DNA from: Paenibacillus gorillae
GTDB lineage: Bacteria; Bacillota; Bacilli; Paenibacillales; Paenibacillaceae
NCBI RefSeq assembly: GCF_000513275.1
Contig: NZ_CBVJ010000134.1
Span: forward strand, 1 to 64,000
Direction: 5' to 3'
DNA length: 64,000 nucleotides
Both the position numbers and the translations under genes were made by a program. This document shows positions 52,692 through 61,580 of the stretch, in pieces. Below the pieces are notes generated by a model. It searched no databases and was not told where the DNA came from. It saw nothing but the letters and a program-made list of their open reading frames with translations. Every line of letters begins with the position of its first letter. The first letter of the stretch is position 1.

Positions 52692-54095
52692 TTACAGCGT
52701 TTTGGCTTTCTCCACGGCTTCTTCAATCGTACCTACATACCGGAAAGCTTCTTCCGGAAGGTCGTCATGTTTGCCCTCGAGAATTTCTTTGAAGCTGCGT
52801 ACAGATTCTTTAACCGGCACGTATTTGCCTGCAAGGCCTGTGAAAGGCTCGGCAACGTGGAACGGTTGCGACAAGAACAGTTGAATGCGGCGTGCGCGGC
52901 CGACAGTCAGTTTGTCTTCTTCGCTCAGCTCGTCCATACCCAGGATCGCGATAATATCTTGAAGCTCTTTGTAGCGTTGCAGGATTTGCTTAACGCCTTG
53001 AGCAACGTTGTAGTGTTCTTGACCGAGAATGTCGGCGCTCAGAATACGGGACGACGACGCGAGCGGATCAACCGCTGGGAAAATACCCATCTCGGAAATT
53101 TTACGTTCCAAGTTTGTCGTAGCATCCAAGTGAGCAAACGTTGTAGCAGGAGCCGGGTCGGTATAGTCATCGGCAGGTACGTAGATCGCTTGGATCGAAG
53201 TAACCGAACCTTTTTTCGTCGACGTGATCCGCTCTTGCAATTGACCCATTTCAGTTGCCAGCGTTGGCTGGTAACCTACCGCGGATGGCATACGGCCAAG
53301 AAGGGCCGAAACCTCAGAGCCCGCTTGCGTGAAGCGGAAGATGTTGTCGACGAACAACAATACGTCTTTGCCTTCCGTATCACGGAAGTACTCAGCCATT
53401 GTCAGACCTGTCAGTGCAACGCGTTGACGCGCGCCTGGAGGCTCGTTCATTTGTCCGAATACCATCGCTGTTTTGCTCAGTACGCCGGAATCTTTCATCT
53501 CGTGGTAAAGGTCATTACCTTCACGAGTACGCTCGCCTACGCCGGCGAATACGGAAATACCGCCATGCTCTTGAGCGATGTTGTTGATAAGCTCTTGAAT
53601 TGTTACCGTTTTACCTACGCCAGCGCCGCCGAACAGGCCGATTTTACCGCCTTTTGCGTAAGGAGCAAGCAAGTCGATAACTTTAATGCCGGTTTCGAGA
53701 ATTTCCGATTGTGTGGACAATTCGTCGAATGCTGGAGCTTCACGGTGAATAGGAAGATTAACTTCCGATTTCACGCCGCCCGCTTGGTCAATTGGCTCGC
53801 CCAATACGTTGAATACACGGCCCAATGTTGGTGCGCCAACTGGAATCGTAATAGGTGCGCCTGTGTCAGTAGCGGTCATGCCGCGTACAAGACCATCAGT
53901 TGTGCTCATTGCAACAGCACGAACCATGTTGTCTCCCAGATGAAGAGCTACTTCAAGCGTCAGATCGATTGGAACTCCGCCTGCTTCGCCCTTCTCCTTG
54001 ATTTTGACAGCGTTCAAAATTTCCGGCAGGTTGCCGCGTTCGAACTCTAAATCGACGACCGGACCCATGACGGATACAACGCGTCCTTTTTTCAT
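52692..54095 (-). CDS. atpD: ATP synthase subunit beta
   Basis: Catalytic F1 subunit of 467 residues. Walker A GGAGVGKT, the catalytic Glu in GVGERTREGNDL, Walker B VLLFVDNIFRFTQAG and the DELSEED lever (here MDELSEEDKL) are all present. The ATG at 54095 has GGAGG 7 bases upstream; upstream in-frame codons extend almost to the atpG stop but lack an SD. Strong codon bias leaves a long open frame on the opposite strand. Confidence 0.97.
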   Translation of the reverse strand: MKKGRVVSVMGPVVDLEFERGNLPEILNAVKIKEKGEAGGVPIDLTLEVALHLGDNMVRAVAMSTTDGLVRGMTATDTGAPITIPVGAPTLGRVFNVLGEPIDQAGGVKSEVNLPIHREAPAFDELSTQSEILETGIKVIDLLAPYAKGGKIGLFGGAGVGKTVTIQELINNIAQEHGGISVFAGVGERTREGNDLYHEMKDSGVLSKTAMVFGQMNEPPGARQRVALTGLTMAEYFRDTEGKDVLLFVDNIFRFTQAGSEVSALLGRMPSAVGYQPTLATEMGQLQERITSTKKGSVTSIQAIYVPADDYTDPAPATTFAHLDATTNLERKISEMGIFPAVDPLASSSRILSADILGQEHYNVAQGVKQILQRYKELQDIIAILGMDELSEEDKLTVGRARRIQLFLSQPFHVAEPFTGLAGKYVPVKESVRSFKEILEGKHDDLPEEAFRYVGTIEEAVEKAKTL

Positions 54096-54178
54096 GGTTT
54101 TCCCTCCTGGTTCCTCATGTTCTGCGAAAACCATACCACCCTCGCTAAACGCAACAGCGGTATGGCGCAGCATTAGTC

Positions 54179-55039
54179 TTACGATTGTGCATTAGCTCCC
54201 GCAACGATCTCGGAAATTTCCTGGGTAATCGCTGCTTGACGAGCTCGGTTATAAGTCAGCGTCAGCTGATTAATCATTTTGTTAGCATTTTTCGTCGCGC
54301 TGCCCATTGCAGTCATCCGCGCGCCGAACTCACTCGCTTTGCCGTCCAGTACAGCGCTGTAAATAAGCGTCTCCGCATATTTCGGCAGCAGCACTTCCAG
54401 TACGCCCTCCGGTGAAGGCTCGTACTCGTAAGAGGATACAGCCGTGTTGCTGCTTACTTCATCAAGCGGCAGCAAGCGGGTCTCTGTCGGAATTTGAGTG
54501 ATCGCGTTCACGAATTGGTTATAGTACAAGTACAATTCATCATACGTGCCTTCCGTGAAATTCTTCACAGCGGAGTAAGCAACCGACTTAATATCAGCGA
54601 ACGTAGGTGAATCGGACAATCCGATAACGTCTTCGGTGATTGGCATATTGCGGCGGCGGAAATAATCCGCGCCCTTACGACCGATAACGAACAACGTGTA
54701 TTCGTCTGTCGATTTATGCTTCTCGCGAATCGTTTGCGTAACTTTGCGCAAAATGTTGGAGTTGTAGCCGCCTGCGAGGCCGCGGTCCGACGTAATAACG
54801 AGATAACCCGTTTTCTTGACCGGACGCGTCTCCAGCATTGGATGTTTCGCGTCCTTCGAGCCGGCCGCAATGCTAGCTACCACTTCTTTCAGCTTATCCG
54901 CGTAAGGACGGGATGCTACTGCTGCTTCCTGAGCTTTTCTCAGCTTGGATGCTGCAACCATCTCCATCGCTTTCGTGATTTGCTTCATGCTTTGTTTACT
55001 CTTAATTTCGCGTTTAATCTCGCGCATGCCTTTAGCCAT
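54179..55039 (-). CDS. atpG: ATP synthase subunit gamma
   Basis: Rotor shaft of 286 residues with the typical N-terminal coiled-coil helix (REIKREIKSKQSMKQITKAMEMVAASKLRKA) read in two pieces, MREIKREIKSK and QITKAMEMVAASKL, and the C-terminal helix MGSATKNANKMINQLTL. TSDRGLAGGYNSNI is the family motif. Normal length. Confidence 0.96.
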   Translation of the reverse strand: MAKGMREIKREIKSKQSMKQITKAMEMVAASKLRKAQEAAVASRPYADKLKEVVASIAAGSKDAKHPMLETRPVKKTGYLVITSDRGLAGGYNSNILRKVTQTIREKHKSTDEYTLFVIGRKGADYFRRRNMPITEDVIGLSDSPTFADIKSVAYSAVKNFTEGTYDELYLYYNQFVNAITQIPTETRLLPLDEVSSNTAVSSYEYEPSPEGVLEVLLPKYAETLIYSAVLDGKASEFGARMTAMGSATKNANKMINQLTLTYNRARQAAITQEISEIVAGANAQS

Positions 55040-55153
55040 TTCATTTCACCCGCCTTTGATGCCCGGTCCGCGCTTCGCGCGATGCACAGGGCCTGGTGTT
55101 GAGCATGGAACCTACGCCCGTACAATGCAGGACGGGCGTCAGGCGATTCTCAT

Positions 55154-56671
55154 TTAAGCTTCTGTTACAGAGAAGCTTTTCTTGAATTTATTCAATGCGT
55201 CGACGAATGCTTTCTCGGTGTCTGCATCCATTTCTTTTTTCGTGCGAATCGATTCGCCGATTTCGGAATGGTTGGAGTCGAGGAACGCGTGGAATTCTTT
55301 CTCGAAGCGCAGAATGTCAACAACCGGAATTTCGTCCAGATGGCCTCTAACTGCAGCGTAGATCGAGATAACTTGCTTCTCAACCGGCATCGGCTGGTTA
55401 GCACCTTGTTTCAGAATCTCCATTGTGCGAGCGCCGCGGTTCAGACGGGCTTGCGTCGATTTATCAAGATCAGAGCCGAACTGCGAGAACGCTTGAAGCT
55501 CACGGTATGCCGCAAGGTCCAGACGGAGCGTACCGGCAACCTTTTTCATTGCTTTAATTTGAGCGGAGCCGCCTACACGGGATACCGAGATACCTACGTT
55601 TACTGCCGGACGTTGGCCGGAGTTGAACAGGTCGGCTTCCAGGAAGATCTGACCGTCTGTAATCGAGATTACGTTTGTTGGAATGTAAGCTGATACGTCG
55701 GATGCTTGCGTCTCAATGAAAGGCAGAGCCGTCAAGGAACCGCCGCCCAGCGCGTCGCTCAGCTTAGCTGCGCGTTCCAGCAGACGGGAGTGAATGTAGA
55801 ATACGTCACCCGGGTAAGCTTCCCGGCCCGGAGGACGTTTCAGCAGCAAGGACAATTCGCGGTATGCTGCCGCTTGTTTCGTCAAGTCATCATAAATAAC
55901 GAGAACGTGCTCGCCTTTATACATGAAATATTCGCCCATCGAGCAACCAGCGTAAGGAGCCAGGTACAAGAGTGGAGCCGGATCAGAAGCGCCAGCTGTT
56001 ACGATGATTGTGTAATCAAGCGCGCCATGTTTACGAAGCGTTTCAACAACGCCTGCAACCGTGGATTGTTTTTGGCCGATAGCGACGTAAATACATTTCA
56101 CGCCGTTGCCTTTTTGGTTGATGATCGCATCGATTGCGATCGTCGTTTTACCCGTTTGACGGTCACCGATGATAAGCTCACGTTGGCCGCGGCCTACTGG
56201 TACCATCGCATCGATTGCTTTGATCCCAGTTTGCATTGGCTCATGAACCGATTTACGGTCGATTACGCCTGGTGCCGGAGATTCAATCGGACGAGTATGT
56301 TTCGTGTTGATTGGACCTTTGCCGTCAAGCGGTTGGCCCAGCGGGTTAACAACGCGGCCCAGCAGCTCTTCGCCAACTGGTACGTCCAAGATGCGGCCCG
56401 TACGTTTAACTTGGTCGCCTTCTTTAATATCCTTGTAAGGCCCGAGGATAACGACACCCACGTTGCTTTCTTCCAAGTTAAGCGCCATACCCACAACACC
56501 GTTAGCGAATTCGAGCAATTCGCCTTGCATCGCATTCTCCAAACCGTGAACGCGGGCGATACCGTCACCGACAGTAATTACGGTACCGACGTCGACGACT
56601 TGAATGTCGGATTTATATTGTTCGATCTGTTGTTTAATCAGCGTGCTGATTTCATCAGGTCTGATACTCAA
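55154..56671 (-). CDS. atpA: ATP synthase subunit alpha
   Basis: Non-catalytic nucleotide-binding F1 subunit of 505 residues. Walker A GDRQTGKT, GAMVPVGRGQRELIIG-type leader and YDDLTKQAAAYRELSLLL are present. The start is TTG at 56671 (SIRPDEIS follows), 5 bases after AGGGGTGA; a GTG three codons earlier lies inside that SD. Confidence 0.96.
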   Translation of the reverse strand: MSIRPDEISTLIKQQIEQYKSDIQVVDVGTVITVGDGIARVHGLENAMQGELLEFANGVVGMALNLEESNVGVVILGPYKDIKEGDQVKRTGRILDVPVGEELLGRVVNPLGQPLDGKGPINTKHTRPIESPAPGVIDRKSVHEPMQTGIKAIDAMVPVGRGQRELIIGDRQTGKTTIAIDAIINQKGNGVKCIYVAIGQKQSTVAGVVETLRKHGALDYTIIVTAGASDPAPLLYLAPYAGCSMGEYFMYKGEHVLVIYDDLTKQAAAYRELSLLLKRPPGREAYPGDVFYIHSRLLERAAKLSDALGGGSLTALPFIETQASDVSAYIPTNVISITDGQIFLEADLFNSGQRPAVNVGISVSRVGGSAQIKAMKKVAGTLRLDLAAYRELQAFSQFGSDLDKSTQARLNRGARTMEILKQGANQPMPVEKQVISIYAAVRGHLDEIPVVDILRFEKEFHAFLDSNHSEIGESIRTKKEMDADTEKAFVDALNKFKKSFSVTEA

Positions 56672-56686
56672 TTCGTTCACCCCTAT

Positions 56687-57223
56687 CTACTTAAACGATT
56701 TTTGTAAACGATCCAGTTTGCCGGACAAGCTTCCGTCGTACAGACGGTCGCCGATGCGTACTTGTACGCCGCCGAGCAAAGCAGGCTCTACAACTTGCTG
56801 AGCAATAATTTTTTTGCCGGTTACTTGACTGAAATGAGTCACAACGTCCGCGAATTCCGTTACGGACAGCTGAGTAGCGGCATATATCGTTGCATGGGCT
56901 TGACCAAGAACCTCGCCCGCAATTTTAGTGAAGGCTTCATATACTTCCGCAATAACATCCTGACGTCCGCGAACGACCAGCAATTCAAGCGTATTCAATA
57001 CAAGATTGGATACGTTGTCGCCAAATGTCGTTTTCAAAACCGAAATTTTGTTTGCCGGATCGATGTTTGGGAAGGAAAGAAACTTCACGACTTCTTCGTT
57101 TTGTGCCAGCGTATCGACGATTAGCTTCAACTGATCTTCAACTTCTGCTGCGATGCCATTCTGCTGAGCCAGCTCGAACAATGCTTTGGCGTAGCGCTTC
57201 GCTACGACTGTATCCCGGCTCAT
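56687..57223 (-). CDS. atpH: ATP synthase subunit delta
   Basis: Peripheral-stalk subunit of 178 residues: N-terminal six-helix domain beginning VAKRYAKALFELA and C-terminal VTHFSQVTGKKIIAQQVVEPALLGGVQVRIG read in parts. It connects F1 alpha to subunit b. The start overlaps atpF in ATGA. Confidence 0.95.
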   Translation of the reverse strand: MSRDTVVAKRYAKALFELAQQNGIAAEVEDQLKLIVDTLAQNEEVVKFLSFPNIDPANKISVLKTTFGDNVSNLVLNTLELLVVRGRQDVIAEVYEAFTKIAGEVLGQAHATIYAATQLSVTEFADVVTHFSQVTGKKIIAQQVVEPALLGGVQVRIGDRLYDGSLSGKLDRLQKSFK

Positions 57224-57702
57224 TTGCTTCCTACTTCTTTCAGGTATTGATTAACCAACAGCTCCTGAGATTTTTCGTCGATTTGCTTCTCGATGATTTT
57301 CGATGCGATTTTAACCGAGATACCGCCAACTTCTGTACGAAGCGCAGCGATTGCTTTGTTTTTCTCGCTTTCGATATCTTTCAAAGCATCATCTTTCAGG
57401 CGAGTCGCTTCCGTTTTCGCCGTTTGAACGATGTCGTCCGCTTGTTTCGTGCTTGTCGTTCTCGCTTGCTCGATAATGTCGTAAGCGTCCTTGCGAGCTT
57501 GATCAAGCGCCGCCTTCTGCTCAGCCATATTCGCTTCAGCCTGTTTGCGGCTGGATTCTGCCGTATTCATCTGTTCCAGCACCAATTGTCTGCGCTGCTC
57601 CATAATGTTGAACAATGGTCCGAACGCGTACTTGCTCAACAACCAGTACAAAATCCCGAACGCAACCATCGCGATTACTGTAGATTCCCAATGCCAACCC
57701 AT
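57220..57702 (-). CDS. atpF: ATP synthase subunit b
   Basis: Peripheral-stalk subunit of 160 residues with one N-terminal TM helix (VIAMVAFGILYWLLSKYAF) and a long charged coiled coil. The ATG at 57702 has GGAG 8 bases upstream; a GTG three codons earlier lies inside the SD spacer. Confidence 0.94.
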   Translation of the reverse strand: MGWHWESTVIAMVAFGILYWLLSKYAFGPLFNIMEQRRQLVLEQMNTAESSRKQAEANMAEQKAALDQARKDAYDIIEQARTTSTKQADDIVQTAKTEATRLKDDALKDIESEKNKAIAALRTEVGGISVKIASKIIEKQIDEKSQELLVNQYLKEVGSK

Positions 57703-57791
57703 TGTTGCCACTCCTTCCTCACCACAGAATTGTCTAAATCATAACGAAGGCGAAGAGGGCTAGGCCTTCCCCGCCAGTCGCGAATGTTCAA

Positions 57792-58007
57792 TTAAGCGCT
57801 GAAGAACGCCAAGAAACCGATAACTACGCCGATGATAGGTACTACTTCGACGATACCTACACCGATAAACATTGTTGTTTGAAGTTTGCTTTGCAGTTCT
57901 GGTTGACGCGCGATGCCTTCAACTGTTTTACTAACGATCAGACCGTTACCTACGCCAGCGCCAACTGCGCCCAAACCTACTGCTAATGCTGCTGCCAATA
58001 CTTCCAT
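57792..58007 (-). CDS. atpE: ATP synthase subunit c
   Basis: Rotor-ring hairpin of 71 residues with the loop ARQPE (33-37) and ion-binding Glu54 in GIVEVVPIIG. The residue after Glu54 is Val, without the Glu-Ser/Thr pair of sodium-binding rings, so proton coupling is likely. Confidence 0.96.
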   Translation of the reverse strand: MEVLAAALAVGLGAVGAGVGNGLIVSKTVEGIARQPELQSKLQTTMFIGVGIVEVVPIIGVVIGFLAFFSA

Positions 58008-58095
58008 TGTGAAAATCCTCCTCGAAAAATATCGTTTTTTTTGGAATTTCTATAACTAACCCAAACCTTAGTACAGCTCAGGTGTCAAACGTGTA

Positions 58096-58854
58096 TTAAT
58101 GATGTTCTGCTTCGTCATGAATAGCTGCTTGCGAGATGTATACCATGGTAAGCATGGTGAACAAGAACGCTTGAATCGCACCTACGAATAAACTGAAGCC
58201 TTGCCAAGCGATCAGGAATGGCGTACCGAGCCAGCCAATCATCAAGATCGTGCTGATCAGAACCTCACCTGCGAAAATATTCGCGTACAACCGCAATGCC
58301 AGCGTTACCGGCTTGGAGATCGTCTCGATTACGTTAATCGGGAAGAAGATCGGATACGGTTGGAAGTAGTGCTTCAGATAATGCTTTTTGTTCTGTTTCA
58401 GACCGAGGAAATGTACGATTACGAAAACGATAATCGCCAGACCCGCCGTTACTGAAATATCCGCTGTCGGGGATTTCCACCAAGCGATTGCGACGTGACC
58501 ATGCTCCAGCATCTCTTTCGTAATACCCAGGCTCTCATACGCGTGATGGGGTTCCGTCACGATACCGAATGGAAGACCAAGCAAGTTGGAGATAAAAATG
58601 AACATAATAAGCGTCAAGCCGAGCGACATGAATGGCTTCACCCGATTAAGCGGCATCGCGCTACCGATAAGGTTGTGCACGAAATCGACAGCCCATTCGA
58701 GAAAGTTCTGCATCTTCGACGGGTTGTCCACCGACAAATTTCGAACCGCCAATCTAGCAACGACAAACGTTACGATTACAGAAACCAAAAGCGCAGTCCA
58801 CGTAGCTATGTCAATCTGAAGCGGTCCAAGCTGCCATATGGGAAATTCATGCAT
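58096..58854 (-). CDS. atpB: ATP synthase subunit a
   Basis: Stator channel subunit of 252 residues and five to six TM helices. The essential Arg lies in VTLALRLYANIFAGE. The N-terminal PIWQLGPLQIDIATW is as expected for Bacillales. Normal length. Confidence 0.96.
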   Translation of the reverse strand: MHEFPIWQLGPLQIDIATWTALLVSVIVTFVVARLAVRNLSVDNPSKMQNFLEWAVDFVHNLIGSAMPLNRVKPFMSLGLTLIMFIFISNLLGLPFGIVTEPHHAYESLGITKEMLEHGHVAIAWWKSPTADISVTAGLAIIVFVIVHFLGLKQNKKHYLKHYFQPYPIFFPINVIETISKPVTLALRLYANIFAGEVLISTILMIGWLGTPFLIAWQGFSLFVGAIQAFLFTMLTMVYISQAAIHDEAEHH

Positions 58855-58875
58855 GTAAAATTTTCACCCCTTTCG

Positions 58876-59244
58876 CTATGATTGTCGTTTGTTGATGAAA
58901 TAAGCTGCTGCTAATAGTATAAACGGTACAACCATACAACCGATTAACGCGGCCGGCATATTGAACTTCTCCGGTAAACGGTAGGCAATCATCGCGACAA
59001 GCAGCACCGTCGCAATCCGGCTACCGAGCCCGAGGCCCGATTTACTTGGCCCCATACCAGCGGCTCCATGAGCGACTCTTTCCACGCGTTTCCGTAATAA
59101 AAACGCATTCAAGGAACTGCCTGCCAATCCCAGTAAAAGACCGAGAATGACTGTGCGCCATTCGGGAACCAAAGCCCAAACTACCAGACAACCCGCAGTT
59201 ATAAGAAGGACCGCCCGCACTGCTGTGTTAACTATTTTATCCAT
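58876..59244 (-). CDS. atpI: ATP synthase subunit I
   Basis: A 122-residue, four-TM protein of the ATP synthase I family, placed before atpB as in other Bacillales. AtpI assists c-ring assembly or ion supply (known for relatives, debated). It overlaps the atpZ end by 8 bp. Confidence 0.85.
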   Translation of the reverse strand: MDKIVNTAVRAVLLITAGCLVVWALVPEWRTVILGLLLGLAGSSLNAFLLRKRVERVAHGAAGMGPSKSGLGLGSRIATVLLVAMIAYRLPEKFNMPAALIGCMVVPFILLAAAYFINKRQS

Positions 59245-59470
59245 CGGCTTCCTCCATAACCTTCTTAACGAGCAGAATGGCTGAGAGTATACCGACAGCC
59301 AGACCGACCAGGATGCCCCCGACCGTCCAACCCTTCTCGTCGCCGAGCCGGCGTCCGAGCGAAGATCCGATCCAGTAGCCTAAAAAGATACATACAGCGA
59401 CTTGCAAACCGAGTGCGCCAACCATTCCGGCAGCGAACAACGGGTTGTCCCTTCTGCTCTTTTTATTCAT
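59237..59470 (-). CDS. atpZ: AtpZ/AtpI family small membrane protein
   Basis: A 77-residue two-TM protein (MVGALGLQVAVCIFLGYWIGS; VGGILVGLAVGILSAILLV) first in the atp operon. The family can form a magnesium or calcium channel with AtpI (literature, recalled). The ATG at 59470 has AGGGG 7 bases upstream; the promoter mapped at 59497-59526 excludes longer starts. Confidence 0.82.
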   Translation of the reverse strand: MNKKSRRDNPLFAAGMVGALGLQVAVCIFLGYWIGSSLGRRLGDEKGWTVGGILVGLAVGILSAILLVKKVMEEADG

Positions 59471-59496
59471 GATCATACCCCTGTCAATCCTCATAT

Positions 59497-59526
59497 ATTT
59501 TATCGAAGCGGCGCAAGGTTTGTCAA
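59497..59526 (-). promoter_or_regulatory. atp operon promoter
   Basis: Minus strand: perfect TTGACA (59521-59526), 18-base spacer, TAAAAT (59497-59502). A strong sigma-A promoter about 20 bases before the atpZ SD. Confidence 0.75.
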
Positions 59527-59590
59527 TTGATATAACTGCGAATTTTCTATGAAAAAACCGCCAAAAGCCTTGATAAATAAAGACTTTCCT

Positions 59591-59637
59591 GAAGGCAAAA
59601 CCATACAGTACCACTGTATGCTGTACATTGCGCCTTC
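59591..59637 (-). terminator. Nested hairpin after wecB, possible terminator
   Basis: GAAGGC (59591-59596) pairs with GCCTTC (59632-59637), enclosing CATACAGT-N3-ACTGTATG (59602-59620). Downstream on the minus strand the T-run is weak (TCTTTATTT). It is 22 bases after the wecB stop. Confidence 0.5.
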
Positions 59638-59658
59638 ATCCGGCTTCAAGCATGTTAT

Positions 59659-60808
59659 TTATGAACGTTGTGTGAACGGCTCGGGACGCTCGGCATTTTT
59701 CCCAAAATGATACAAAATCGCCTCTACAATGCGGGCGGAAGCCTGTCCATCACCGTATGGATTCGCCGCATGGCTCATCCGTTCGTACAGCGCGCCATCA
59801 TTCAGCAGCGCCTTCGCCCGGCTGTATACTTTCTCTTCATCCGTACCGACAAGCTCAAGCGTTCCCGCGTCAATGCCTTCCGGACGCTCTGTCGTATCCC
59901 GAAGCACAAGTGTTGGCACGCCGAAGGACGGCGCTTCTTCCTGCATACCGCCGGAATCGGTCATAATCATATAGGCATGAGGATAAAAGTTATGGAATTC
60001 AAAAACATCAAGCGGTTCAATCAACTGGATACGAGGGTGATTGCCGAGTATTTCACTCGCTGGCTCCCGTACTGCCGGATTAGGATGAACAGCATAGACA
60101 ATCGCGACATCCTCATGCTCGTCGGCAATTCGTTTGACTGCTCTGAAAATGTTGCGGTGCGGCTCGCCCAGCGCTTCGCGGCGGTGAGCCGTCATCAGAA
60201 TCATCCGTTTGCCCTTCGCCCATTCAATGACAGGATGAGAGAAAGACGGATCAACCGTGTATTGAAACACGTCGGTTGCCGTGTTGCCCGTCACATAAAT
60301 AGTAGATTCCGACTTATTCTCCTTGCGCAAGTTGTCCGCCGACCATTCCGTCGGGGCAAAATGCACGTCAGACAGCACGCCTGCGAGCTGGCGGTTCATC
60401 TCCTCCGGATATGGCGATAGCTTGTTCCACGTCCGCAGTCCTGCTTCGACATGACCGACCTGAATTTGCTTCAGAAAAGAAGCGTAGCTGGCCGAAAAAA
60501 GTCGTCTGCGTATCGCCGTGCACGAGCACGATGTCCGGCTTAGCTTCCGTCAGAACAGGATCAAGCCCCTCCAGCACGCGTACGGTCGTCTCCGTCAGCG
60601 TCTGGCGGTCTTTCATTACGTTCAAGTCGTAATCGGGCTGAATTTCGAAAAACTCCAGCACCTGGTCCAGGATCTGGCGATGCTGCGCCGTAACGCAAAC
60701 GATGGATTCGATCTGGTCCGCATGCTTGTTCAATTCGAGCACAAGCGGAGCCATTTTAACCGCCTCCGGACGCGTTCCGAAGATCGTCATTACTTTCAGT
60801 TTAGACAA
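59659..60808 (-). pseudogene. wecB: UDP-GlcNAc 2-epimerase (WecB/MnaA), frameshifted
   Basis: Cytosolic epimerase interconverting UDP-GlcNAc and UDP-ManNAc, about 382 residues if repaired. The N-terminal part reads MTIFGTRPEAVKMAPLVLEL and VLVHGDTQTT. At a T6 run in the mRNA (plus-strand A6, 60495-60500) the frame is lost; with five Ts it continues FSASYASFLKQIQVGHVEAGLRT and joins PYPEEMNRQLAGVLSDVHFAPT, TAHRREALGEP and TDSGGMQEEAPSFGVPTLVLR. The read frame instead stops at 60368. The start is TTG at 60808 (GGAG 9 bases before). It would provide ManNAc for TagA. A sequencing indel is the likely cause. Confidence 0.88.
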
Positions 60809-60846
60809 AACGTTTCACTCCTAGTATCAGTTGTCGCTGCCGCGCG

Positions 60847-61476
60847 CTAATTAGTTCCGAATATACGGTCTCCGGCATCGCCGAGGCCCGGTACGATATA
60901 GCCTTTTTCATTCAGTTTCTCGTCCAGTGCAGCCAAATAAATGTCCACATCCGGGTGGGCTTCCTGAACGGCTTTGACGCCTTCTGGAGCAGCAATCAGA
61001 CACATGAGCTTAATCTGATCGCAATCGCGTTTCTTCAATGCATTAATAGCGGCAATAGCAGAGCCGCCTGTAGCCAGCATCGGATCGATGACGATCAGCT
61101 GTCTGTTAGGAGCATCAGTAGGCAGGTTGATGTAGTATTCGGAAGGCTGAAGCGTCTCATGATCGCGGAACAATCCAATATGCCCGACTTTGGCAGCCGG
61201 TACAAGCTTCAGGATGCCTTCAACCATACCAAGTCCAGCACGAAGAATCGGAACAAGTCCGATCATGCGGCCGGATACGACCTTGGCATCGGTCTCTGCC
61301 ACTGGAGTCTGTACTTTTATGGTAGCCAAAGGGATATCTCTCGTAATTTCATATGCCATTAGGGTAGCGACTTCGTCGACCAATTCGCGGAAGTCTTTCG
61401 TGTTCGTGTCTTTGTTCCGAATGAAAGTCAGCTTGTGCTGAATCAACGGATGGTCGCAGATGACCAATTTGTTCAT
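60847..61476 (-). CDS. upp: Uracil phosphoribosyltransferase
   Basis: Pyrimidine salvage enzyme of 209 residues making UMP from uracil and PRPP. PRPP-binding loop VIDPMLATGGSAIAA, the MIGLVPILRAGLGMVEG block and the uracil loop GYIVPGLGDAGDRIFGT are intact. The ATG at 61476 has AGGAGG 11 bases upstream. It precedes wecB by 38 bp. Confidence 0.97.
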   Translation of the reverse strand: MNKLVICDHPLIQHKLTFIRNKDTNTKDFRELVDEVATLMAYEITRDIPLATIKVQTPVAETDAKVVSGRMIGLVPILRAGLGMVEGILKLVPAAKVGHIGLFRDHETLQPSEYYINLPTDAPNRQLIVIDPMLATGGSAIAAINALKKRDCDQIKLMCLIAAPEGVKAVQEAHPDVDIYLAALDEKLNEKGYIVPGLGDAGDRIFGTN

Positions 61477-61580
61477 GAAGCTTAATTCCTCCTGTAGATA
61501 CATCTATTTTCTTTTTCGGGCACAATCCCGTTTATTATATCACTGTAGCCACTGCCTTGCATCCTGAGATTTCACTGGTG

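Noticed and set aside
52668..56707. Long plus-strand frames opposite atpD and atpA
   Set aside because: The same codon-bias shadow as above; the minus-strand ATP synthase genes are certain.
60368..60500. Programmed frameshifting in wecB
   Set aside because: There is a T6 run but no supporting stimulatory hairpin or SD was seen, and similar lesions occur in other genes; an indel error is simpler.
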